A DNA stretch of 64,000 nt from Actinomadura sp. CNU-125 (GTDB taxonomy: Bacteria > Actinomycetota > Actinomycetes > Streptosporangiales > Streptosporangiaceae). How positions within the stretch are numbered: the stretch's first letter is position 1; every line of letters starts with the position of its first letter. The notes under the pieces were generated by a model. The model was not told where the DNA came from. It did not search any database and worked only from the letters and a program-made list of their open reading frames with translations. Below, in pieces: positions 54,470-63,160 of the stretch. The DNA lies in contig NZ_MKJY01000111.1 in the NCBI RefSeq assembly GCF_001942465.1, positions 62,001 through 126,000 on the forward strand. Direction: 5' to 3'. The position numbers and the translations under genes are program-made.

Positions 54470-55286
54470 CGCTCCGGGGCGGCGGCCCCGGGGGCGGCTC
54501 GCCGGGCGCGTCGCGGTCGTCACCGGCGCCGGGGACGGCATCGGGCGGGGCGTCGCGCGCCGGTTCGCCGCCGAGGGCGCGCGCGTCCTGGTCGCCGAGC
54601 TGAACGCCGACGCCGGTGCGAAGGCCGCCGCGGAGCTGACCGCGGAATTCGGCGCCGACGCCCGGTTCGTCCACACCGACGTGACCGTGAAGGCGCAGGT
54701 CGAGGCGATGGTCGCGACCGCCGTCGACACGTGGGGTTCGGTGGACGTCCTGGTCAACAACGCGTGGGGCGCGGGCACGACGAGCCGCGTCGAGACCAAG
54801 ACCGACGAGCAGCTCGCGCGGGGCTTCGCGATGGGCTACTACGGGCCGCTGTGGGCGATGCAGGCCGCGTTCCCGCACATGAAGGCGCGCGGCTGGGGCC
54901 GTGTCATCAACATGTGCTCGCTCAACGGCGTCAACGCGCACGTCGGCACACTGGAGTACAACTCCGCGAAGGAGGCGCTCCGGACGCTGACCCGGACGGC
55001 CGCGCGCGAGTGGGCGCCGACCGGCGTCGTCGTCAACGCGCTCTGCCCTGGCGCCAAGAGCGCGGCGTTCCGCCGCACGGTGGCCGAGCATCCCGAGATC
55101 GAGGCCGCCGCCGACGCCGCCAACCCGATGGGCCGGCTCGGCGACCCCGAGGACGACATCGCGCCCGTCGCGCTGTTCCTCGCGAGCGAGGACGCCCGCT
55201 ACCTGACCGGCAACACGCTGTTCGCGGACGGCGGTTCGCACATCAACGGAGTCGCGTGGACTCCCGACCTGGACGGAGAAGGATGA
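54462..55286 (+). CDS. SDR family oxidoreductase
   Basis: A 274-residue SDR: VAVVTGAGDGIGRGVARRFA, VDVLVNNAWGAGTTSRVETK (NNAW instead of NNAG), INMCSLNGVNAHVGTLEYNS then AKEALRTLTRTAAREWAPTG. Ser, Tyr and Lys (SLNG, EYNSAK) are present. The C-terminus LASEDARYLTGNTLFADGGS is standard. It probably oxidises or reduces a hydroxyl of a steroid intermediate. It is third in the kshA operon and its stop overlaps the next SDR start (ATGA). Confidence 0.82.
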   Translation: MTDAPGRRPRGRLAGRVAVVTGAGDGIGRGVARRFAAEGARVLVAELNADAGAKAAAELTAEFGADARFVHTDVTVKAQVEAMVATAVDTWGSVDVLVNNAWGAGTTSRVETKTDEQLARGFAMGYYGPLWAMQAAFPHMKARGWGRVINMCSLNGVNAHVGTLEYNSAKEALRTLTRTAAREWAPTGVVVNALCPGAKSAAFRRTVAEHPEIEAAADAANPMGRLGDPEDDIAPVALFLASEDARYLTGNTLFADGGSHINGVAWTPDLDGEG

Positions 55287-56076
55287 TCGACAAGTACGGG
55301 CCGTGGGCCGTCGTCGCCGGAGGTTCGGAGGGCGTCGGTTCCGCGTTCGCGCACCGGCTGGCGGACGCGGGCGTCAACCTCGTGCTGATCGCCCGCAAGC
55401 CCGGCCCGCTCGCCGAAACCGCCGAGTCCGTCCGGAAGAAGGGCGTGCAGGTCCGGACGCTGGAACTCGACCTGGTCGCCGCGGACCCGGTGAAGGCCGT
55501 CCGGGAGGTCACCGACGACATCGAGGTCGGGCTGCTGATCTTCAACGCGGGCGCCAACAGCTACGGGCACGAGTTCGTCACCGGCGACCTCGACCGCTTC
55601 CAGGGCGTCATCGACCTCAACATCACCGCGCAGCTCGCGCTGACGCAGCACTTCGCCGCGCCGATGAAGGAGCGCGGACGCGGCGGCATCCTGCTGGTGG
55701 CTCGCTCGCCGGATACATGGGCCAGGCGCAGATCAGCGTGTACTCGGCGGTCAAGGCGTTCGGGCGCGTGTTCGCCGAGGGCCTGTGGCTCGAACTGCGC
55801 GAGCACGGCGTGGACGTCCTGGAGCTGGTGCTCGGCGTCACCCGCACGCCCGCGATGGAACGTGCCGGCCTCAACATGGACATCCCGGGCATGAACGTCG
55901 CCGACCCGGACGACGTCGCCCGCGAGGGCCTCGAACACCTCGGCGACGGACCCGTCTGGGTCGCCGGCGGCAACTACCAGGCCGCGCAGAAGCGCAGCGG
56001 CTTCCCGCGCGCGGACAAGGTCGCGGGCGCGCACGAGGCGATGAAGCGGATGCTCCCGCCCGAATCCGGCAAATAG
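55283..56076 (+). CDS. SDR family oxidoreductase (frame break near 55702)
   Basis: About 264 residues. First frame: GPWAVVAGGSEGVGSAFAHR (GGxxxGxG), NLVLIARKPGPLAETAESVR, VGLLIFNAGANSYGHEFVTG. After loss of one G near 55702 the second frame gives SLAGYMGQAQISVYSAVKAF (Ser, Tyr, Lys), ELVLGVTRTPAMERAGLNMD, VWVAGGNYQAAQKRSGFPRA. This resembles the 17-beta-HSD12/3-ketoacyl reductase branch of SDRs. It ends the kshA operon. Substrate inferred as steroid or acyl-CoA only from context. Confidence 0.76.
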
Positions 56077-56145
56077 CCGGGACGGCGGGCGTAGGGCGGC
56101 TCGCATGGACGCATACGTAGTGCAATCGGTTGACCACGTCGAGTA

Positions 56146-56174
56146 TTGACTTCAAGGTCGCTCCGGGATGTGAT
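56146..56174 (+). promoter_or_regulatory. Possible promoter of the secreted protein gene
   Basis: TTGACT (56146-56151), 17 bp, TGTGAT (56169-56174). The -35 is good and the -10 weak. It is the only promoter-like pair in the 135-bp gap before the gene at 56212. Confidence 0.25.
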
Positions 56175-56211
56175 TCATGGTGATCAGCCGTTCGAATCCG
56201 GAGGTGTCACC

Positions 56212-56709
56212 ATGCGTTTTCGCCTGCCCGCCGTCCTTTCCGCCGCCGTTTCCACGGGTCTCGGGGCCGCCGTCGCGGTCGTCCTGACAGGACCCGCCGC
56301 GTACGCCGAGCCCTACCCGCCGGGCGACTACCTGATCGGGACGGGCGACGGCGAACAGTGCCTCAACAGCGCCGCCGAAGCCGACGCGCTCGCCACGGTC
56401 GGCTCCTGCGACACCGTCTGGCGCTTCCGCCTCATGTCGGACGGCATCCAGATCATCCGCGCGGAACCCGACGACTGCCTGGGCGTCGACCCGGCCGAAG
56501 TGTGGCCGCGCAACCTCGCGATCCGCTCGTGCGAGGAGGAGCCGACCCTCTGGTACGCGACGCACGCGGGCGACGACCGCTACGTGATCTCGCTCGCCAC
56601 CGACGGTCAGCTCCTCACCTGGCAGGACGACGAGGAGAACGCCTTCCTCGTCCCCGAGCGCGCCGACCACGACCACCAGCTCTGGGTGTTCGAGCCCGTG
56701 GAGAACTGA
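56212..56709 (+). CDS. Secreted beta-trefoil-like (ricin B-type) protein, function unknown
   Basis: A 165-residue protein with a clear signal peptide (RFRLPAVLSAAVSTGLGAAV, then VLTGPAAYA before the cut). The mature part shows three loose repeats ending in W-type motifs: GEQCLNSAAEADALATVGSC then DTVWRFRL, DDCLGVDPAEVWPRNLAIRS then CEEEPTLWYA, and LATDGQLLTWQDDE then HQLWVFEP. This is the ricin-B beta-trefoil pattern, with paired cysteines. It is probably an extracellular carbohydrate-binding or inhibitor-like protein. The ATG follows GGAGGTGTCACC. Its stop abuts copy 3 of the conserved hairpin. Confidence 0.7.
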   Translation: MRFRLPAVLSAAVSTGLGAAVAVVLTGPAAYAEPYPPGDYLIGTGDGEQCLNSAAEADALATVGSCDTVWRFRLMSDGIQIIRAEPDDCLGVDPAEVWPRNLAIRSCEEEPTLWYATHAGDDRYVISLATDGQLLTWQDDEENAFLVPERADHDHQLWVFEPVEN

Positions 56710-56773
56710 CGTTGACTTGCGGCGTGTTGCCCTTATCCGGTCGCTCATAAGGGCAACACGCCGCAGGTCAACG
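56710..56773. terminator. Bidirectional terminator hairpin, conserved repeat copy 3
   Basis: A 27-bp stem (56710-56736 with 56747-56773) with a single T-G wobble and a 10-nt loop. The core is the same as copies 1 and 2. It starts right after the TGA of the secreted protein gene, and the stop codon of the convergent ligase gene (56768-56770) lies inside it. Confidence 0.82.
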
Positions 56774-58399
56774 AACCGGCTCCAGCGGGACGAACTCGTC
56801 CGATCGGCGCACGTAGACCGGATCGCCGGTCGTCCAGGCCGCGTCCCGCAGGGTCCGCTTGACGACCTTGTTCGTCGGGGTGCGGGGCAGTTCCGCCATC
56901 ACGCGCACGTACCTGGGCGCCTGCTTGGTGCCCAGGTCGGGCTGCCCCGCCAGGAACGCGGCGAACCCGGCCGGGTCGAACGGGCGCCCGGGCGCGAGCG
57001 TCACCGCCGCCATCACCTGGTCGCCGACGCGCTCGTCCGGGACCGCGTACACCGCAACGTCGACGAACCCGTCGAACCGGGCGAGCAGCCGCTCCAGCGG
57101 CGCGGCGGCGAAGTTCTCGCCGTCCACGCGCAGCCAGTCGTCGCCGCGCCCCGCGAAGTACCAGTAGCCGTCCGCGTCGCGGTAGGCCAGGTCGCCCGAC
57201 CACACCCACCCGTTCCGGACGCGCTTCGCCGTCGCCTCCGGGTTTCGGTAGTACCCCTCGAAGCGCGCGCCGCCCCGCGTGTCGACGATCTCGCCCACGG
57301 CGTCGCCGGAGTTGGTGAGGCGACCGTGCTCGTCGAACTCGGCGGGCGGGCACTCGCGCAGGGTCTCCGGGTCGGCGACGATCACGCCCTCCTCCGCGAC
57401 GCCCAGCGAGCCCGGCGGCGTCCCGGGGACGCGCCCGATGCGGATCTCGCCCTCGCTCGACCCGTACGAATCGATGACCGTGCACCCGAACCGCTCGGTG
57501 AACGCGTCGATGTCGCGCTGCGCCGCCTCGTTGCCGAACGCGATACGGAGGGGATTGTCCGCGTCGTCCGGCTTCTCCGGCGTCGCGAGGATGTAGCTGA
57601 GCGGCTTGCCGACGTAGTTGAAGAACGTGACGCCGTACCGCCGCACGTCCGGCAGGAACCCCGACGCCGAGAAGCGGCGCCGCAGCACCAGCCGCCCGCC
57701 GGTCGCGACGGCCGGGGCGATGCCCGCCATCAGCGCGTTCGAGTGGAACATCGGCATCGCCACGTAGAACACGTCGTCGCGGCCGAGGCCGCGCCGCGCC
57801 GCCTGCTGGACGGCGATGCGGCCGAGCCGTCCCTGGCTGCAGACCACCGCCTTCGGCGCCGACGTCGTCCCGGACGTGAAGATCAGGCAGAACACGGTGG
57901 CCGGATCGGCACCCGGCACCCCGTCGAGCGGCTCCGTGCGCGCGAGCCGTCCGGTGTGCTCGCCGGTGTCGATGACCAGCGGGGGCACGCCGGTCAGGCC
58001 GTCGAGCAGCGACGCCCGCGCCGTCTCGGTCACGACCGCGCCGCAGTCGGTGTGCGCGATGTCGCGCGCCAGCTCGGCGCCGCGCCGCGTCGGGTTCAGC
58101 TCCACCACCGCGACCCCGGCGAGCGCCGCCCCCAGCAGCCAGAACAGGTGATCGGGCCCGTTGTCGAGGAACAACCCGACATGCCAAGCCCCCGGCTCCC
58201 CGGCGGACGGGGCGCCGGTGCGCAGGTCGCGGACGAGCCCTGCCCGCAGCCGGGCCTCCGCGACGACCTCGCGCCACGTCCACGAGCGGTCCTCGAACGA
58301 CAGGCCCGTCCGGTCGTCGCCGCCGCGCGCCGCGACCAGCTCGGCGAACGTCGGATCGTCCGCCGGGCGGTCGTCGCCCAGCACCCTGTCCTCGGCCAT
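56768..58399 (-). CDS. Acyl-CoA synthetase, AMP-forming (FadD17-like)
   Basis: A 543-residue ligase: TVFCLIFTSGTTSAPKAVVC (P-loop), VFYVAMPMFHSNALMAGIAP, VIDSYGSSEGEIRIGRVPGT, GYWYFAGRGDDWLRVDGENF, RYVRVMAELPRTPTNKVVKR (catalytic Lys). It belongs to the FadD/FATP very-long-chain branch that includes mycobacterial FadD17, found in cholesterol gene clusters; specificity is a guess. The ATG at 58399 follows GAAGGAGGAG. It is divergent from the ABC importer, with motif site C (58463) between, and ends in hairpin copy 3. Confidence 0.83.
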   Translation of the reverse strand: MAEDRVLGDDRPADDPTFAELVAARGGDDRTGLSFEDRSWTWREVVAEARLRAGLVRDLRTGAPSAGEPGAWHVGLFLDNGPDHLFWLLGAALAGVAVVELNPTRRGAELARDIAHTDCGAVVTETARASLLDGLTGVPPLVIDTGEHTGRLARTEPLDGVPGADPATVFCLIFTSGTTSAPKAVVCSQGRLGRIAVQQAARRGLGRDDVFYVAMPMFHSNALMAGIAPAVATGGRLVLRRRFSASGFLPDVRRYGVTFFNYVGKPLSYILATPEKPDDADNPLRIAFGNEAAQRDIDAFTERFGCTVIDSYGSSEGEIRIGRVPGTPPGSLGVAEEGVIVADPETLRECPPAEFDEHGRLTNSGDAVGEIVDTRGGARFEGYYRNPEATAKRVRNGWVWSGDLAYRDADGYWYFAGRGDDWLRVDGENFAAAPLERLLARFDGFVDVAVYAVPDERVGDQVMAAVTLAPGRPFDPAGFAAFLAGQPDLGTKQAPRYVRVMAELPRTPTNKVVKRTLRDAAWTTGDPVYVRRSDEFVPLEPVR

Positions 58400-58462
58400 G
58401 CTCCTCCTTCGCCGACGCGTCCAGGCAGCGTCCGGCAGGAGGCCGGGGGCGGCGGAAGGTGA

Positions 58463-58477
58463 TCCCACTGAGTGGGA
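58463..58477. promoter_or_regulatory. CACTGAG regulon motif, site C
   Basis: TCCCACTGAGTGGGA, a perfect palindrome around one central G and the best of the three sites. It lies 63 bp before the FadD17-like start and 102 bp before the ABC binding-protein start. Confidence 0.6.
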
Positions 58478-58579
58478 CCCGCTCCGTCCGGCGCCGGATG
58501 TGCTGTTTGTCTCGGTCCCGCCTTTGAAGGCGTTTCGGACCGCAGGAAACGCGGCCCGACGGCCACCACCTGGAGGGAC

Positions 58580-60189
58580 GTGCAGACTTCCGCGAGCAGA
58601 CGCTTCCGGCACGCCGCCGGGCTCATCGCCGTCGCGACGGCGGCGACGGCGTGCGCCTGGCAGTCCGGCGGCGGAACCGTCCGCGAGGACGTCCGGCCCG
58701 CCGAGTACCGCGTCGGCATGATCGGGAAGCAGCCGGGCGGGACGCCCGTGGACGGCGGCACCCTCACGGTCGCCGCCTACGCCGAAGCCGGGCTCCTCGA
58801 CCCCGCCGAGACGATCGTCGCCGGGACCACCGGCGGCATCGAGATGGCCGCCGTCTACGACGTCCTCATGCGCTGGGACCCCGAGAGCGGCGAAGTCGTC
58901 CCGCAACTCGCCGAAAGCCTCGAATCCGCCGACGACGGCACCACCTGGACCCTCAAGCTCCGCGACGGCGTGAAGTTCAGCGACGGCACCGAACTGGACG
59001 CGGCCGCCGTGAAATGGAGCCTGGACCGGTACGTGCGCAAGGGCGCCGACGAGGCCGCGCTGTGGAAGGAGAACGTGCGGGCCGTCAAGACGCCCGACGA
59101 CCGGACCGTGGTGTTCGAACTCGCGCACTCCTGGCCGTCCTTCTCGTTCATGCTGACGAGCGGACCCGGGATGATCGTCGCGAAGTCGTCCGACAAGGGC
59201 GAGAAGTTCGAGCCGGTCGGCGCCGGTCCGTTCACGTTCGAACGGTACGCGCCGGACGAGGAGATGGTCCTCAAGGCCAACGACCGGTATCGGGACGGCC
59301 GCCCGCACCTCGACCGCGTCCGGCTCGTCTACGTCGACGACCCCGACGCGCCCTCGCCACCCTCGACAGCGGGCGGATCCAGGCCGCGGTCCTGCGCGAC
59401 CCCGTCATCGTCCAGGACGCGCTGAAGGCCGGCTACTCCGGATACCTCAACATGGTCTCGCTCGGGAACACCGCCGTCATCAACGCCACCCCCGGCCACC
59501 CCGGCGCCGACCCGCGCGTCCGCAAGGCCATGCACCTCGCCATGCAGCCCGAGGTGATCTACCGGCGCGCCTACCCGGGGACGGGCCTGGCGAGCAACGC
59601 GCTGTTCCCCGAGTTCTCCCGCTGGCACACCGACGCCGAGCCGCTCCCCTACGACCCCGGCAAGGCGCGCGAACTGCTCGCGGCGGCGAAGGCCGACGGC
59701 TACGACGGCAAGGTCACCTGGCTGGACGCACAGGACCCCGCGTCCCGCACCACCGCGCTCGCCGCGAAGGCGATGCTGGAGAACGTCGGCTTCGACGTCG
59801 AACTCGACCTCGTCCGGTCCATCGCCGACCAGATCACCAAGGTGTCGGTGAAGAAGACCTACGACGTGTCCGGCTGGGGCATCAGCTGGCGCGAGGCCGG
59901 GCCGTTCGCCCGGATGTACGCCACGCTGCACGCCAAGGGCAACCTCACCGTCGGCATGGCCACCACACCGAAAATGTCCGCGCTAATCGAGGAACTGCGC
60001 GGCGCCGAAGGCGAGGAGGAGCAGCGCGCCGTGATGGGCCGCATCCAGGAGCAGTGGAACGAGGACGTCCCCGCGCTCGCGCTCGGGCCGCAGCCCGAGC
60101 TGATCGCCTGGCCCGAACGCGTCCGGGGCGTCACCGGAACCGTGAACAGCATGGTCCTGCTGGACGACGCGTGGCTCGCGCGAGACTGA
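58580..60189 (+). CDS. ABC transporter substrate-binding protein, peptide/nickel family 5 (frame break near 59352)
   Basis: About 536 residues. Signal/lipoprotein-type start (RRFRHAAGLIAVATAATACA, Cys about residue 25), then family blocks GTLTVAAYAEAGLLDPAETI, LAESLESADDGTTWTLKLRD, VKFSDGTELDAAAVKWSLDR, PVGAGPFTFERYAPDEEMVL. Past 59352 the frame shifts by loss of one base: LATLDSGRIQAAVLRDPVIV, RVRKAMHLAMQPEVIYRRAY, ALGPQPELIAWPERVRGVTG. It binds a small peptide or other hydrophobic solute outside the membrane and delivers it to the permeases that follow. The GTG at 58580 sits 3 bp after GGAGG-GA. It shares a promoter region with the FadD17-like ligase. Confidence 0.82.
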
Positions 60190-60202
60190 ACCGGAGGTGA
60201 GC

Positions 60203-61153
60203 GTGCGCGACGCGGTGAGACGGCTGGTCGAGCTGGTGCTCGTCCTGCTCGTCGTCAGCATGGGCGCCTTCGCGCTCGTCGATCTGATGCCCGGCGACCC
60301 CGCCGTGGCCGTCCTCGGCGAGGGCCACACGCCCGCCGAATACCAGGCGCAGCGGGCGGAGATGGGGCTGACCGACCCGCTGCCCGCCCGGTACGCGCGA
60401 TGGGTCGGGGACGCCGTCACCGGCGACCTCGGCACCTCGTTCGTCCCGCCCTACAACGACGTCGCCGGACGGATCGGCGCCGCACTCCCGGTGAGCATCG
60501 AACTCGCCGTCCTGGCGCTGCTCATCGCGCTGGCCGTCGCCGTGCCGCTGGCCATGTGGTCGGCGTACCGCGCGGGCGGACGCGTCGACCGGCTCGTCAG
60601 CGCGGGCACGTTCGCGATCCTGTCGGTGCCGAGCTTCCTCGCCGGGATGCTGCTCATCGCGCTGTTCGCCGAACGGCTCGGCTGGTTCCCGCGGCTCGAA
60701 TGGGCGCGGCTCTCCGACGGGCTCGGCGACAACCTCTACCACGCGATCCTGCCCGCGCTGACGATCGCGCTCGTCGAGGTCGCCACGTTCACGCGCGTCC
60801 TGCGCGGCGACCTCATCACCACCCTGCGGGAGGACTTCATCCTCGCGTCCCGCGCCAAGGGCATGCCGCCCGTCCACGTGCTGCTGCGGGACGCGCTGCG
60901 CCCGTCCTCGTTCTCGCTCGTCACCCTGCTCGGCGTCAGCCTCGGCCGGCTCATCGGCAGCACGGTGATCGTCGAGCACCTGTTCGCGCTGCCCGGGATG
61001 GGCACGCTGATCATCGGCGCGGCCGACGCCGGGGACGTCCCCACGGTGCAGGGCGCGGTGCTGGTCATCGCCCTCATCTACGTGCTGGTGAACGCGCTGA
61101 TCGACGTGTCCTACGGACGTCTCGACCCACGAATCAGGCGGGCCCATGTCTGA
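60203..61153 (+). CDS. ABC transporter permease, DppB/OppB type
   Basis: A 316-residue permease with six membrane segments. The N-terminal FALVDLMPGDPAVAVLGEGH, YARWVGDAVTGDLGTSFVPP and the EAA-like loop RTVLRGDLITTLREDFILAS-type sequence (FTRVLRGDLITTLREDFILA, SRAKGMPP) are diagnostic. The end has EHLFALPGMGTLIIGAADAG. The GTG at 60203 is 5 bp after GGAGG; GTG 60197 would overlap that site. It follows the binding protein by 13 bp and its stop overlaps the next permease start. Confidence 0.87.
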   Translation: MRDAVRRLVELVLVLLVVSMGAFALVDLMPGDPAVAVLGEGHTPAEYQAQRAEMGLTDPLPARYARWVGDAVTGDLGTSFVPPYNDVAGRIGAALPVSIELAVLALLIALAVAVPLAMWSAYRAGGRVDRLVSAGTFAILSVPSFLAGMLLIALFAERLGWFPRLEWARLSDGLGDNLYHAILPALTIALVEVATFTRVLRGDLITTLREDFILASRAKGMPPVHVLLRDALRPSSFSLVTLLGVSLGRLIGSTVIVEHLFALPGMGTLIIGAADAGDVPTVQGAVLVIALIYVLVNALIDVSYGRLDPRIRRAHV

Positions 61154-62180
61154 CGCCTCCATCCTCTCGGCACCCGGGACCGGCCCGGCACGCTGGATCG
61201 GCCCGGCCGTCGCCGTCCCCGGGCTCGCCGTGCTCGGCGCGTCGGTGACGGTGCTCGCCGGCACCGGATGGCCGCAGCTCGCCGCCGTCCTCGTCGGCCT
61301 CGCCGCGTCCTACGCCGGCCTCGACCGCACCGGCCGGGCCCTGTTCGGCCCCGGCTTCGACCTGCTGTTCTGGCTGTGCGGCGCGTGGCTGATCGCCCTC
61401 GTCGGCGCCGCACTCCTCGCCCCGGTGCTGCCGCTCGGCGAGCACCAGGACATCGTCGCGACCCTCGACTCCCCCGGCATGGCCGTCCCCGACCTGTCCA
61501 CCGCGCACCCGCTCGGCACGAACAACTTCGGGCTCGACCTGCTCGGCCGCCTCGTCTACGGGGCGCGCTCGTCGCTCGTGGTGTCGCTCGGCGCCGTCCT
61601 CATCGGGATGATCGTCGGCGGCGCCGTCGGGATCGCCGCAGGATACCTGCGGCGCGCCGACGCGCCCGTCGGCGTCCTCACCAACTCGCTGCTGGCGGTG
61701 CCGCCGCTCATCCTGCTGATCGCGCTCGGCACCGTGCTCGAACCGACGCTGACCAACATCGCGATCGCCCTGTCCCTGCTCGCGATCCCCAGCATGATCC
61801 GGATGGCGCGGGCGAACACCCTCGCGTTCGCGCAGCGCGAGTTCGTCCTCGCGGCGGAGATGCAGGGCGCGTCCCGGTGGCGCATCGCGACCCGCGAACT
61901 GCTCCCGAACGTCGTGCCGCCCCTCGCGTCCTACGGGATGGTCATGGTGTCGGTGCTGATCGTCGCCGAGGCGTCGCTCAGCTTCCTCGGGCTCGGCGTC
62001 CAGCCGCCCGCACCGTCCTGGGGCAACATGATCGCCGAGGGGGAGCAGAACAACGCGTTCACCGACCACCCGCACATCGTGCTCGTCCCCGGCATCACCC
62101 TCTTCCTGACCGTCTTCGCGTTCAACCTCGTCGGCGAGAAGGCCCGCAAGCGGTGGGACCCCCGGCAGGCGAAGCTCTAG
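61146..62180 (+). CDS. ABC transporter permease, DppC/OppC type
   Basis: A 344-residue permease. The family blocks are [60 protein letters not shown] (EAA loop), [20 protein letters not shown] and [14 protein letters not shown]. The N-terminal 110 residues are longer than usual and carry extra hydrophobic segments ([40 protein letters not shown]), giving about eight helices. It pairs with the DppB-type permease; the ATG overlaps that stop by 8 bp. Confidence 0.87.
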   Translation: MSDASILSAPGTGPARWIGPAVAVPGLAVLGASVTVLAGTGWPQLAAVLVGLAASYAGLDRTGRALFGPGFDLLFWLCGAWLIALVGAALLAPVLPLGEHQDIVATLDSPGMAVPDLSTAHPLGTNNFGLDLLGRLVYGARSSLVVSLGAVLIGMIVGGAVGIAAGYLRRADAPVGVLTNSLLAVPPLILLIALGTVLEPTLTNIAIALSLLAIPSMIRMARANTLAFAQREFVLAAEMQGASRWRIATRELLPNVVPPLASYGMVMVSVLIVAEASLSFLGLGVQPPAPSWGNMIAEGEQNNAFTDHPHIVLVPGITLFLTVFAFNLVGEKARKRWDPRQAKL

Positions 62181-62188
62181 GAGCGACG

Positions 62189-63160
62189 ATGAATCCCCTC
62201 CTCACGGTCGACGACCTGCGCACCGAGATCGCCACCCCGCGCGGCCCCCTCAAGGCCGTCGACGGCGTCTCCTTCACCGTCGCCCCGGGCGAGATGTTCG
62301 GCATCGTCGGGGAATCCGGGTCGGGCAAATCCGTCCTCGGCCGCACCGTCATGGGCCTCTACACCACGGGGCCCGACATGACCGTCACCGGACGGGTCGT
62401 GCTGGACGGCACGGACGTGCACGCGCTCGCGCCCGCCGACCGCCGCCGCCTCTGGGGCACCCGCGTCGGCATGGTGTTCCAGGACCCGGGCACCGCACTG
62501 AACCCCGTCAAGAAGATCGGCCGGCACCTCACCGAGAGCCTGCGGCGGCACGGCCGCTCCCGCGCCGACGCGCGCGCCCGCGCCGAGGAACTCCTGCGCC
62601 TCGTCGGCATCCCCGAGCCCCGCCGCCGCCTCGGCCAGTACCCGCACGAACTGTCCGGCGGCATGCGGCAGCGCGTCGTCATCGCGATGGCCCTCGCCGG
62701 GGAACCCGACCTCCTCATCGCCGACGAGCCCACCACCGCCCTCGACGTCACCGTGCAGAAGCAGATCCTCGACCTGCTGGGGAAGCTGCAGTCCGAACTC
62801 GGCACCGCGATCGTCCTGATCAGCCACAACCTCGCGGTCGTCGCGGGCCGCGCCGACCGAGTCGCCGTCATGTACGCGGGACGGCTCGCCGAACTCGCCC
62901 CCGCCCGCACCCTCTTCGACGACCCGCGCCACCCCTACACCGAAGCCCTCCTCGCCTCGATCCCCCAGCTGCACGACCCGCCCCACACGATCCTGCGGGC
63001 CATCGACGGCGCCCCGCCGAACATGGCCGCCCCGCCGCCCGGCTGCCGCTTCGCGCCCCGCTGCGGGTACGCGACCGACGCCTGCCGCGCGGACGCACCA
63101 CCGCTCGTCCCGTCCGGCGACCGCGCGTTCGCCTGCCACCACCCACGAGGAGGCGCCTGA
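62189..63160 (+). CDS. ABC transporter ATP-binding protein, DppD/OppD type
   Basis: A 323-residue ATPase. Walker A is GESGSGKSV, the Q-loop [20 protein letters not shown], the signature [20 protein letters not shown], Walker [21 protein letters not shown], and the H-loop [20 protein letters not shown]. The C-terminal oligopeptide/dipeptide extension ([20 protein letters not shown]) holds the cysteines that bind an iron-sulphur or structural metal in this group. The ATG follows TAGGAGCGACG. It partners the ATPase that starts at its stop. Confidence 0.88.
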   Translation: MNPLLTVDDLRTEIATPRGPLKAVDGVSFTVAPGEMFGIVGESGSGKSVLGRTVMGLYTTGPDMTVTGRVVLDGTDVHALAPADRRRLWGTRVGMVFQDPGTALNPVKKIGRHLTESLRRHGRSRADARARAEELLRLVGIPEPRRRLGQYPHELSGGMRQRVVIAMALAGEPDLLIADEPTTALDVTVQKQILDLLGKLQSELGTAIVLISHNLAVVAGRADRVAVMYAGRLAELAPARTLFDDPRHPYTEALLASIPQLHDPPHTILRAIDGAPPNMAAPPPGCRFAPRCGYATDACRADAPPLVPSGDRAFACHHPRGGA

